Assembly: GCF_000242255.2 (NCBI RefSeq)
Contig: NC_017033.1
Location: 2,553,110 to 2,617,109 of the forward strand
DNA: 64,000 bases
Reading direction: 5' to 3'
From: Frateuria aurantia DSM 6220
GTDB taxonomy: Bacteria; Pseudomonadota; Gammaproteobacteria; Xanthomonadales; Rhodanobacteraceae
Part shown: piece by piece, positions 55,270 through 61,836 of the stretch
Numbering within the stretch: the first letter of the stretch is position 1
Layout: every line of letters starts with the position of its first letter
Translations under genes and position numbers: made by a program
The notes under the pieces: model-generated
Told to the model about the DNA's origin: nothing
The model's input: the letters and a program-made list of their open reading frames with translations, nothing else
Databases searched by the model: none

Positions 55270-56777
55270 ATGCGCCCACCAAATCCGTTTTGACCCTCAA
55301 GCGCAACACCCCCGCCGAGGCCACCGCCCCGGCTCTGGAAGAACGTCTGCACAAGGTGCTGGCCAATGGCGGCCTCGGCTCGCGGCGGATGCTGGAACAG
55401 CGCATCCAGGCCGGTGAGGTCGTCGTCAATGGCCAGCCGGCGGACCTGGGCTCCAGCGTCCGCGCCGGTGACCGCGTGCAGATCGACGGCAAGCAGTTCG
55501 TCGTCGCCACCGATCAGCGCGAAGAGTCCGAAGTGCTGGTCTACCACAAGCCCGAAGGCGTGGTGACCACCCGCGAAGATCCCGAAGGTCGCCCGACCGT
55601 GTTCGAGCAGCTGCCGCGTCTGAAAGGCGCCCGCTGGATCGCCGTCGGCCGCCTGGACATCAACACCACCGGCCTGCTGCTGTTGACCAGTGATGGCGAA
55701 CTGGCCAACGCGCTGATGCATCCCAGCAGCGGTCTGGAGCGCGAATACCTGTGCCGGGTCCATGGCGAAGTGCCCGATGAAGTGATCGAGCAGTTGAAGA
55801 AAGGCGTCGAACTGGATGACGGTCCGGCCCATTTCGATGATGTCGCCATCATCAGCCGCGGCGGCAGCCACAGCTGGTTCCGCGTCGTGATCCGCGAGGG
55901 CCGCAACCGCGAGGTCCGCCGCCTGTGGGACTCGCAGGGCTTTCTGGTCAGCCGCCTGAAGCGCATCCGCTACGGTCGCGTCGAACTGCCCCGCACCTTG
56001 CGCCGTGGTGCCTGCGAAGCGCTTGATGCCGACACGGCCAAGTCGCTGCGGGCCGATGCCGGCCTGGGCGAAAGCCAGCCGACCCTGACCCTGAGCCCGG
56101 TCGTCAACCAGCGCCGCACCTCGCGTCACCAGACCGAATACCGCCCCGAACAGGGCCGTGGCCAGGCCTGGTCCGGCGGCAGCCAGGATGAGGCTCGTGA
56201 ACTGCGGGCTTTCGACCGCGTTCGTGACGAAGCACCGCGCGGCCGTGGCGGCCGTCCCGGCGGTCGCGGCAGCCATGGTGGCGGCCGCCCCGGTGGTCGT
56301 GAAGTCAACGGCAACGTGCTGCGCCCCGAGCGCGGCGGCAAGCCCGGCGGCCGTGGCGGCAAGCGCGGCGTCGCTCCGGGCCAGGAACTGCCTTCGGTGC
56401 GCACCTGGTTCGCCGGCGATGCCCGTGAAGGCGGCGGCTTCGGTCAGGCCAACGGCAACAGCACCCGCTCGCCGGGTGGCCGCAGCCCCCGTGGCAGCTT
56501 CGGCAACGGTGCCGGCCCGACCGGTGGCGCCCAGCGCCGCGGCGGTCCCGCCGGCGGTCGTGGACCCCAGTCCGGTGGCAACCGCGGTCCCCAGGGTGCC
56601 GGCGGACGTGGCCCGCAAGGTGGTCGCGGCCCGCAGGTCGGTGGTCGCGGCGGCCAGGGTGGCAATCGTGGCCCGCAGGGCGCACGTGGTCCGCAGTCCG
56701 GCAATCGCGGGCCGCAAGGCGGCAACCGCGGTCCGCGCCCGGGCGGCAATGGCGGCAATCGTTCCGGCAACCGCTAA
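55266..56777 (+). CDS. rluB: 23S rRNA pseudouridine(2605) synthase RluB with long RGG/RGPQ tail
   Basis: A 503-residue protein. N-terminal S4 RNA-binding domain (LEERLHKVLANGGLGSRRMLE, VVVNGQPADLGSSVRAGDRV). The pseudouridine synthase core has the catalytic Asp in AVGRLDINTTGLLLLTSDG, plus REYLCRVHGEV and REGRNREVRRLWDSQG, to about residue 270. The remaining ~215 residues are a Gly/Arg/Pro/Asn/Gln-rich disordered tail, very basic and much longer than in E. coli RluB. Tails of this kind on rRNA enzymes and helicases bind RNA. The core is sure; the tail function is inference. Confidence 0.94.
   Translation: MNAPTKSVLTLKRNTPAEATAPALEERLHKVLANGGLGSRRMLEQRIQAGEVVVNGQPADLGSSVRAGDRVQIDGKQFVVATDQREESEVLVYHKPEGVVTTREDPEGRPTVFEQLPRLKGARWIAVGRLDINTTGLLLLTSDGELANALMHPSSGLEREYLCRVHGEVPDEVIEQLKKGVELDDGPAHFDDVAIISRGGSHSWFRVVIREGRNREVRRLWDSQGFLVSRLKRIRYGRVELPRTLRRGACEALDADTAKSLRADAGLGESQPTLTLSPVVNQRRTSRHQTEYRPEQGRGQAWSGGSQDEARELRAFDRVRDEAPRGRGGRPGGRGSHGGGRPGGREVNGNVLRPERGGKPGGRGGKRGVAPGQELPSVRTWFAGDAREGGGFGQANGNSTRSPGGRSPRGSFGNGAGPTGGAQRRGGPAGGRGPQSGGNRGPQGAGGRGPQGGRGPQVGGRGGQGGNRGPQGARGPQSGNRGPQGGNRGPRPGGNGGNRSGNR
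56558..56774 (+). repeat. Repeat-coding 3' end of rluB (RGPQ units)
   Basis: Seven RGPQ units and a final RGPR, spaced 3-11 residues apart with Gly/Asn fillers, encoded by near-repeats of CGTGGCCCGCAGG type. The codons vary between units, so this is an old or constrained repeat, not a fresh tandem duplication. Length variation between strains is likely. Confidence 0.85.
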
Positions 56778-56786
56778 GCGATACGG

Positions 56787-57161
56787 ATGATGAGCCCGAA
56801 GGACTTGCGCCTCTATCACAACCCCCGCTGCAGCAAGTCGCGAGGCCTGCTGCAGCACCTGCAGGCCCTGGGCCTGCAGCCCGAGGTCGTACTGTATCTG
56901 GAGCAGCCACCCAGCATCGACGAGATGCAGGCGCTGCTGGCCAAGCTGGGTCTGCCGGCACGTGATGTCATCCGACGCGATGAGCCGCTGTATCGCGAGC
57001 TGGGCCTGGATGAACCGACACTCGGGGAGATGGCGCTGATCCAGGCCATGGTCGAGCATCCGCGCCTGATCCAGCGTCCGATTCTCGAGTCGGCCCAGCT
57101 GGCCGTCATCGGCCGGCCGCAGGAGGCCGCCGATGCCTTGCTGGCGGCACTGCCGCGCTGA
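56787..57161 (+). CDS. arsC: ArsC-family reductase (arsenate reductase-like)
   Basis: A 124-residue thioredoxin-fold protein of the glutaredoxin-linked ArsC family. The catalytic Cys is in LYHNPRCSKSRGLLQ, and RPILESAQLAVIGRP is the conserved C-terminal loop with the family's Arg. No arsenic regulator or efflux gene is adjacent, so it may be a YfgD-like ArsC with another role. Starts 9 bases after rluB. A bidirectional terminator follows. Confidence 0.88.
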   Translation: MMSPKDLRLYHNPRCSKSRGLLQHLQALGLQPEVVLYLEQPPSIDEMQALLAKLGLPARDVIRRDEPLYRELGLDEPTLGEMALIQAMVEHPRLIQRPILESAQLAVIGRPQEAADALLAALPR

Positions 57162-57178
57162 AGCGGTCATGTCAGCAC

Positions 57179-57214
57179 AAAAAAGGCCGGCACCTCGCGG
57201 TGCCGGCCTTTTTT
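57179..57214. terminator. Bidirectional Rho-independent terminator
   Basis: Perfect hairpin AAAAAAGGCCGGCACC (57179-57194), loop TCGC, GGTGCCGGCCTTTTTT (57199-57214). A-run on one side and T-run on the other serve the converging rluB-arsC and omega-amidase operons. Confidence 0.95.
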
Positions 57215-57247
57215 GTGGCTGGCGCGGATGCGCCTCGCCCTCTGCCG

Positions 57248-58048
57248 TCAATCCACCTGCAAGCTGAAGTCGTCGGCATCCATCCAGGCCGGAAAGCGCT
57301 GCCGATGGGCCAGCAAATGCGCCGGATCCAGCCGCACCGTAGTGACCTGCTCCACTGCGCCGAGCTCCACCAGGGCCTCGCCCAACGGATCGATCACGGC
57401 GGAATCACCGGAGTAGCTCAGGTCATGGCCATCCACCCCGACCCGGTTCACGCCAACCACAAAAGCCAGGTTCTCGATCGCACGGGCCCGCAGCAGCGTC
57501 CGCCAGGCATGACGACGCCCCACCGGCCAGTTGGCCACGAACAAGGCCAGGTCATAGTCCATGCCGCCGGCCTGCGACTCGTCGCGCCGATTGCGCAACC
57601 ACACCGGAAATCTCAGGTCATAGCAGACCTGGGGCAGAATCCGCCAGCCACGGATCTCCAGAATCGGCCGCGCCGTACCGCTGCCGTAGCGCTTGTGCTC
57701 TTCCGCCATCCGGAACAGATGACGCTTGTCGTAGCAGTCGTAGCTGCCATCCGGACGCACCCACAGCAGACGATTGTAGATGGTCTCGCCATCACGGATC
57801 GCCAGGCTGCCGGTGACCGTTGCTCCGCTCAGCCGGGCCTGTTCGCGCATCCAGGCCAGCCCCGGGCCGTCCATGGTGTCGACCGTGGCACGCGTATCCT
57901 GGGTGAAGCCCGACATCATGGTTTCAGGCAGCACCAGCAGATCGCTGGGGGCTGCCTGCGCGATCAGGCCGGCATAATAGGCACGGTTGGCCTCGGCATC
58001 ATGCCAGCGGGTCGCGCCCTGGATCAGGGAGATGGTCAGAGTTTGCAC
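57248..58048 (-). CDS. Omega-amidase / nitrilase-family hydrolase (YafV-like)
   Basis: A 266-residue C-N hydrolase. Catalytic triad: Glu in LLVLPETMMSGF, Lys in YDCYDKRHLFR and Cys in ILPQVCYDLRFPVW. The close match to YafV/Nit2 types suggests hydrolysis of alpha-ketoglutaramate, the by-product of glutamine transamination. Start GTG 58048 has CGGAG upstream and overlaps the end of the aminotransferase gene by 13 bases. This physical coupling supports the omega-amidase role. Confidence 0.9.
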   Translation of the reverse strand: MQTLTISLIQGATRWHDAEANRAYYAGLIAQAAPSDLLVLPETMMSGFTQDTRATVDTMDGPGLAWMREQARLSGATVTGSLAIRDGETIYNRLLWVRPDGSYDCYDKRHLFRMAEEHKRYGSGTARPILEIRGWRILPQVCYDLRFPVWLRNRRDESQAGGMDYDLALFVANWPVGRRHAWRTLLRARAIENLAFVVGVNRVGVDGHDLSYSGDSAVIDPLGEALVELGAVEQVTTVRLDPAHLLAHRQRFPAWMDADDFSLQVD

Positions 58049-59187
58049 AGGCGCTCCGCAGCAGCTTCCATGGTGGCCTCGCTCTTGGCAAAGCACAGTC
58101 GCAGCAGGCGGGTACCCGGCGCTTCTGCATAGAAGGGAGTCAAAGGTATACCGGCGACGCCGGCCTCGGTGATCAGCCAGCGGCTGAAATCCACATCATC
58201 CTCGTCGCGAATGGCCGAATAGTCGACCAGCTGGAAATAGCCGCCCGGCACATCCAGCAGCCGCAGCCGCGACGGCTTCAGCAAGGCCTGGAAACGATCC
58301 CGCTTGGCCTGGTAAAAGGCCGGCAGCTCCAGATAGTGCTCGGGGCAATCGGCCATGAACTCGGCAAAGGCCCACTGCGCCGGGTTGAAGGTGCAGAACG
58401 TCAGATACTGGTGGACCTTGCGGAATTCCTGCGACAGGGCCGTCGGTGCCACCGCATAGCCCAGCTTCCAGCCGGTGCAGTGGTAGGTCTTGCCGAAGCT
58501 CGACACCACCACGCTGCGACCGGCCAGTTCCGGATGACGCAGCACGCTCTGGTGCCCTTCCGGACCGTAGACGATATGTTCGTAGACCTCGTCGGACAGC
58601 ACCACGATGCGGGTACCCCGGGTCAGCGCCGCCAGCTCATCCAGATCGGCGCGGCTGAATACCGAACCGCTGGGATTGTTGGGACTGTTGACGATGATCA
58701 TCCGGGTCTTCGGCGTGACCGCCTCGCGGATGCGCTGCCAGTCGACGCGGAAATCCGGCTGCGCCAGCGGCACGCGCACGGGGCGGGCGCCCTGCAGTTC
58801 GATGGCAGGTTCGTAGCTGTCATAGGCCGGATCGATCACGATGACTTCGTCGCCTGCGCTGACCAGGGCGGCGATGGCCGAGAACAAGGCCTCGGTGGCA
58901 CCGGAGGTGATGGTGATCTCGGTGGCCGGATCGACTTCGCAGCCGTAGAGACGGGCAATCTTCAACGCGATCTGCTCGCGCAACGGACCGATCCCGATCC
59001 CCGGGGCATACTGGTTCTTGTGGTCGGCCATGGCCCGCGACACCGCTTCACGCAAGGCCTCGGGCGGCTCGAAGTCAGGAAATCCCTGCCCCAGATTGAT
59101 CGCGCCGTGCTCGGCGGCCAGCTGGCTCATGACGCTGAAAATCGTGGTTCCGACCTTGGGAAGCTTGGTTTGAATCTGAATGGACAC
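58036..59187 (-). CDS. PLP aminotransferase, methionine/glutamine transaminase type (YbdL-like)
   Basis: About 383 residues, fold-type I aminotransferase. Recognisable parts: GAINLGQGFPDFEPPEALREAV, TITSGATEALFSAI, IIVNSPNNPSGSVFS, the PLP Lys in VVSSFGKTYHCTGWKLGY and the late Arg in TRLLRLCFAK. The N-terminal sequence TKLPKVGTTIFSVMSQLAAEHGA matches YbdL and kynurenine/glutamine transaminase K-type enzymes. Start is probably GTG 59187. With the overlapping omega-amidase it would make the glutamine transaminase-omega-amidase couple that regenerates methionine from its 2-oxo acid. Confidence 0.9.
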   Translation of the reverse strand: MSIQIQTKLPKVGTTIFSVMSQLAAEHGAINLGQGFPDFEPPEALREAVSRAMADHKNQYAPGIGIGPLREQIALKIARLYGCEVDPATEITITSGATEALFSAIAALVSAGDEVIVIDPAYDSYEPAIELQGARPVRVPLAQPDFRVDWQRIREAVTPKTRMIIVNSPNNPSGSVFSRADLDELAALTRGTRIVVLSDEVYEHIVYGPEGHQSVLRHPELAGRSVVVSSFGKTYHCTGWKLGYAVAPTALSQEFRKVHQYLTFCTFNPAQWAFAEFMADCPEHYLELPAFYQAKRDRFQALLKPSRLRLLDVPGGYFQLVDYSAIRDEDDVDFSRWLITEAGVAGIPLTPFYAEAPGTRLLRLCFAKSEATMEAAAERLCKL

Positions 59188-59255
59188 GGCAGTATGGACG
59201 TCTGGATAGTGAACAAGATGGTAGCACGACCTTGAGGAAGGCTGCCGCATGGGCT

Positions 59256-60224
59256 TCAGCCGTCGATCAATGCCTGTGGCGGACGGTTGTCACAAGACTC
59301 GGTACGCCGGGCCTGCTGGATTTCAGGCAGACGCCTGGCCAGAAAATCGACAAAGCTCCGCACCGCCGGCAACATGCCGCGGCGACTCGGATAGACGAAA
59401 TGCAGCGTGCCTTGAGGCGTTTCCCAGGTTGGCAGCACCACTTCCAGCTGACCGCTGGCAATCAACGGCGCGCAGGCATCCTGCGGAATAAGGCCCACCC
59501 CCACCCCTTGCACCGCGGCCTGCAGCAAGGCGGAAAAGTCACCGGTAACCAGCCTGGGCTGGATCGGCTGCATCACCTTTTCGCCGCTTTCGCTGATCAG
59601 CTCCCATTGCTGGGGTCCCTCGACCTCGAACATCGACAGTGCCGGCCAGTCGGCAATCTGTTCTGGCCGGCTCGGATGCCCGTAGTGGCCGAGAAAGGCG
59701 GGACTGGCCACCAGCAGGCTGCGGGTCTGGCCGAAGCTGCGCAGAATCATGGTCGCATCGGTATCCAGCTTGTCCCGCACCCGGATCGCGACATCATAGC
59801 CCTCGCCGATCACATCCACCCGCCGGTTGCTGGACAGCAGCCTCACCTGAACCTTGGGATGGGCCTTCAGAAAGGCTGGCAGCACCGGCGCCAGCAAGGA
59901 AGTGACCAGTGACACCGGGCAGCTGATCCGCAAGATGCCGCGCGGCTCGGTGCGCAGTTCGTCAATGGCATCCTGCGCGGCCCGAGCCTCTTCCAGCATC
60001 GCACGACAGTGCTGATAGAAACGGTCGCCGACCTCGGTCACCACGAAGCGACGGGTGGTCCGCTGCAACAGCCGTACCCCGAGCCGCTCTTCCAGTCGCG
60101 CGATCCGCTTGCTGAGCCTGGATTTCGGGATGCCCAGAGCGCGTCCCGCCGCGGAAAAACCCGCATGCTCCACGACGGCCGCGTAAAAATACAGATCATT
60201 CAGATCCTGCAAAGTACCATCCAT
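59256..60224 (-). CDS. LysR-family transcriptional regulator
   Basis: A 322-residue regulator. N-terminal winged helix-turn-helix (LNDLYFYAAVVEHAGFSAAGRALGIPKSRLSKRI), a linker helix, then a two-lobed periplasmic-binding-like effector domain (ILRISCPVSLVTSLLAPVLPAFL, TGDFSALLQAAVQGVGVGLIP). Resembles the group of LysR proteins that control small exporters and oxidoreductases, but the target cannot be told: it is transcribed in the same direction as the aminotransferase downstream. Confidence 0.93.
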   Translation of the reverse strand: MDGTLQDLNDLYFYAAVVEHAGFSAAGRALGIPKSRLSKRIARLEERLGVRLLQRTTRRFVVTEVGDRFYQHCRAMLEEARAAQDAIDELRTEPRGILRISCPVSLVTSLLAPVLPAFLKAHPKVQVRLLSSNRRVDVIGEGYDVAIRVRDKLDTDATMILRSFGQTRSLLVASPAFLGHYGHPSRPEQIADWPALSMFEVEGPQQWELISESGEKVMQPIQPRLVTGDFSALLQAAVQGVGVGLIPQDACAPLIASGQLEVVLPTWETPQGTLHFVYPSRRGMLPAVRSFVDFLARRLPEIQQARRTESCDNRPPQALIDG

Positions 60225-60247
60225 GCCTTGTGATCAGTCCCCGGCCG

Positions 60248-60655
60248 TCAGGACTGGCCGGCCGGCACCCAGCCCAACGACTCGCCATGCGAGCCGATGG
60301 CCAGGGTCGGATGCCGTCCCGCGTCCAGCTCGGCAGTGAGACTCACGCTGCCGGCCTTGCAGGCACCGAAGTGACGAGCCTCCAGCCGATGGCTGCCCGG
60401 CACCAGATGGAAAGAGGCCCGCTCGCCCTGCTGGAACTGGGCGACAACCCGGCCATCGATCTTCAGTTCGGTGGCGCAGCCACCGCCGAACAGGCCGTTG
60501 GCGCGAACCACGTCGAGTACGGCACTGCCGTCCGAAGACGGCTGGTACAGGAACAGTCGGCTGGATACCGCATCATGCACGTAGGTGTGCTGGGCCGGTT
60601 GGGCACAGGCCGCCAGGCCCAGGACGGCAGATGCCATCAACGCTTGCTTGATCAT
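60248..60655 (-). CDS. Small lipoprotein of unknown function
   Basis: A 135-residue exported protein with AGGAG 8 bases before ATG 60655. Lipoprotein signal MIKQALMASAVLGLAACAQP (lipobox LAAC). The mature part has a beta-rich domain (CATELKIDGRVVAQFQQGERASFHLVPGSHRLEAR) in the style of DUF2846-like proteins. It lies 23 bases upstream of the LysR gene in the same direction. Confidence 0.8.
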   Translation of the reverse strand: MIKQALMASAVLGLAACAQPAQHTYVHDAVSSRLFLYQPSSDGSAVLDVVRANGLFGGGCATELKIDGRVVAQFQQGERASFHLVPGSHRLEARHFGACKAGSVSLTAELDAGRHPTLAIGSHGESLGWVPAGQS

Positions 60656-61046
60656 TGTTCACTCCTCGACTGCGCCGCGAGATCAAACCGCCCCGCTCTT
60701 GCTGCAGGTGATATGAATCCCATACTGCCCCGAGGATAGCGCCAAATGCCGACCGGTCAACGCCGGGTATAAGCAGCGACTTACAACCCATGGCCATAAG
60801 CCAATGAACCACGGCTATCAACAGACCGACGAAAAGATGGGATTCCTGCCGACACACCGACCTTCAGCCTGCAATACGGCAAAAGACAGGCACAAAAAAA
60901 CCCTCACCGGGAACAGTGACAGGCTTGAATGGAGATCTTCAAATGCTTCTCAGATCAATTCGGGATCACATGATCCGTACTGGATCTCATCGGACTCTCG
61001 ACAAAGAACCCGGCCGATACTTGGAAGTATCGCTTGCTGTGAAGAT
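60656..61046. other. 391-base gene-free trailer downstream of tRNA-Pro
   Basis: More A+T than its surroundings. On the minus strand it is the 3' trailer of tRNA-Pro and contains two short perfect inverted repeats: GATACTT-GG-AAGTATC at 61016-61031 and GGATCA-CA-TGATCC at 60963-60976. It then has a terminator (60894-60923) and the upstream region of the lipoprotein gene. No ORF with translation signals. Confidence 0.5.
60894..60923 (-). terminator. Terminator of the pheT-ihfA-merR-tRNA-Pro transcript
   Basis: Read on the minus strand: CCTGTCAC, loop TGTTCCCG, GTGAGGG, then seven T. Short but well placed about 125 bases after tRNA-Pro. Confidence 0.75.
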
Positions 61047-61123
61047 TGGTCGGGGCGGCGGGATTCGAACCCACGACCCTCTGCCCCCCAGGCAGATGCG
61101 CTACCAGGCTGCGCTACGCCCCG
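61047..61123 (-). tRNA. tRNA-Pro (anticodon GGG)
   Basis: A 77-base cloverleaf on the minus strand. Acceptor CGGGGCG / CGCCCCG, D arm TAGCGCAGCCTGGTAGCGC, anticodon stem TCTGC / GCAGA with loop CTGGGGG (anticodon GGG), T loop TTCGAAT, encoded CCA. It lies behind ihfA-merR, the usual place in Xanthomonadales and pseudomonads. The 3' half of tRNA-Pro is a frequent attachment site, but no integrase follows here. Confidence 0.97.
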
Positions 61124-61195
61124 ACTGCTTCATCAGCAAGACGACAAGTATAAAGATTTGTTGAGCAAACTGGAAGCCTCCAGCGCAAAAAAACT

Positions 61196-61555
61196 TTATA
61201 TCTGTCGCAACAGCTGCTGGACTTCCTCCAGCTCCAACCGCACCTGACGCACGATCTGGGTGGAAATGCTCGCTTCCATCCGCCCCTGCGGCCCTTCCAG
61301 ACGGGCGCGGGCGCCCGTGATGGTAAAGCCTTCGTCATACAGCAGGGAGCGGATCTGGCGGATCATCAAGACATCATGCCGCTGGTAATAACGGCGATTG
61401 CCCCGGCGCTTGACCGGGTTCAGTGCCGGGAACTCCTGCTCCCAGTAGCGCAACACATGCGGTTTGACTCCGCAAAGGTCGCCTACTTCACCGATGGTGA
61501 AGTAGCGCTTGGCCGGAATGACGGGCAGTTCGGTGTTATTCCCTTGGTCCAGCAT
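61196..61555 (-). CDS. MerR-family transcriptional regulator downstream of ihfA
   Basis: A 119-residue protein: [42 protein letters not shown] is a classical MerR winged helix. [28 protein letters not shown] follows, with a short coiled coil at the end. No cysteine effector site is seen. The pairing with ihfA (20-base overlap) and tRNA-Pro is conserved in many Gammaproteobacteria; the target genes are unknown. Confidence 0.93.
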   Translation of the reverse strand: MLDQGNNTELPVIPAKRYFTIGEVGDLCGVKPHVLRYWEQEFPALNPVKRRGNRRYYQRHDVLMIRQIRSLLYDEGFTITGARARLEGPQGRMEASISTQIVRQVRLELEEVQQLLRQI

Positions 61556-61835
61556 AGCCTTCGACCCTCACCTTGAGTTTTTGTCCCGGCCGGAACGTCA
61601 CCACGCGCCGTGCCGAAATGGGAATCTCCTCACCGGTCTTGGGATTGCGCCCAGGCCGCTGATTCTTCTCTCGCAAATCAAAGTTGCCGAAACCCGACAA
61701 TTTCACCTGGTCGCCATGTGCCAGAGCATCGCGCACCACCTCGAAATAGGCGTCGACAAACTCTTTGGCTTCCCGCTTGTTCAGTCCCACTTCGAGGAAC
61801 AGCCGCTCAGCCAGCTCCGCCTTGGTCAGCGCCAT
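61536..61835 (-). CDS. ihfA: Integration host factor subunit alpha
   Basis: A 99-residue DNA-bending protein. [73 protein letters not shown] is the HU/IHF fold with the beta-ribbon arms (Pro in RPGRNP). One base separates it from the pheT stop; GAGGA in the pheT end serves as its ribosome binding site. Confidence 0.97.
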   Translation of the reverse strand: MALTKAELAERLFLEVGLNKREAKEFVDAYFEVVRDALAHGDQVKLSGFGNFDLREKNQRPGRNPKTGEEIPISARRVVTFRPGQKLKVRVEGYAGPRE

Positions 61836-61836
61836 C

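Noticed and set aside
56558-56774. Tandem short repeats as a CRISPR array
   Set aside because: The repeats are irregular, in frame, and encode the RGPQ tail of RluB; no unique spacers of constant length.
55035-57251. Long minus-strand frame opposite scpB-rluB-arsC, Ala/Gly/Thr-rich like a surface adhesin
   Set aside because: A shadow of the Gly/Arg-rich rluB tail; it spans three genes and two intergenic gaps with no start signal of its own.
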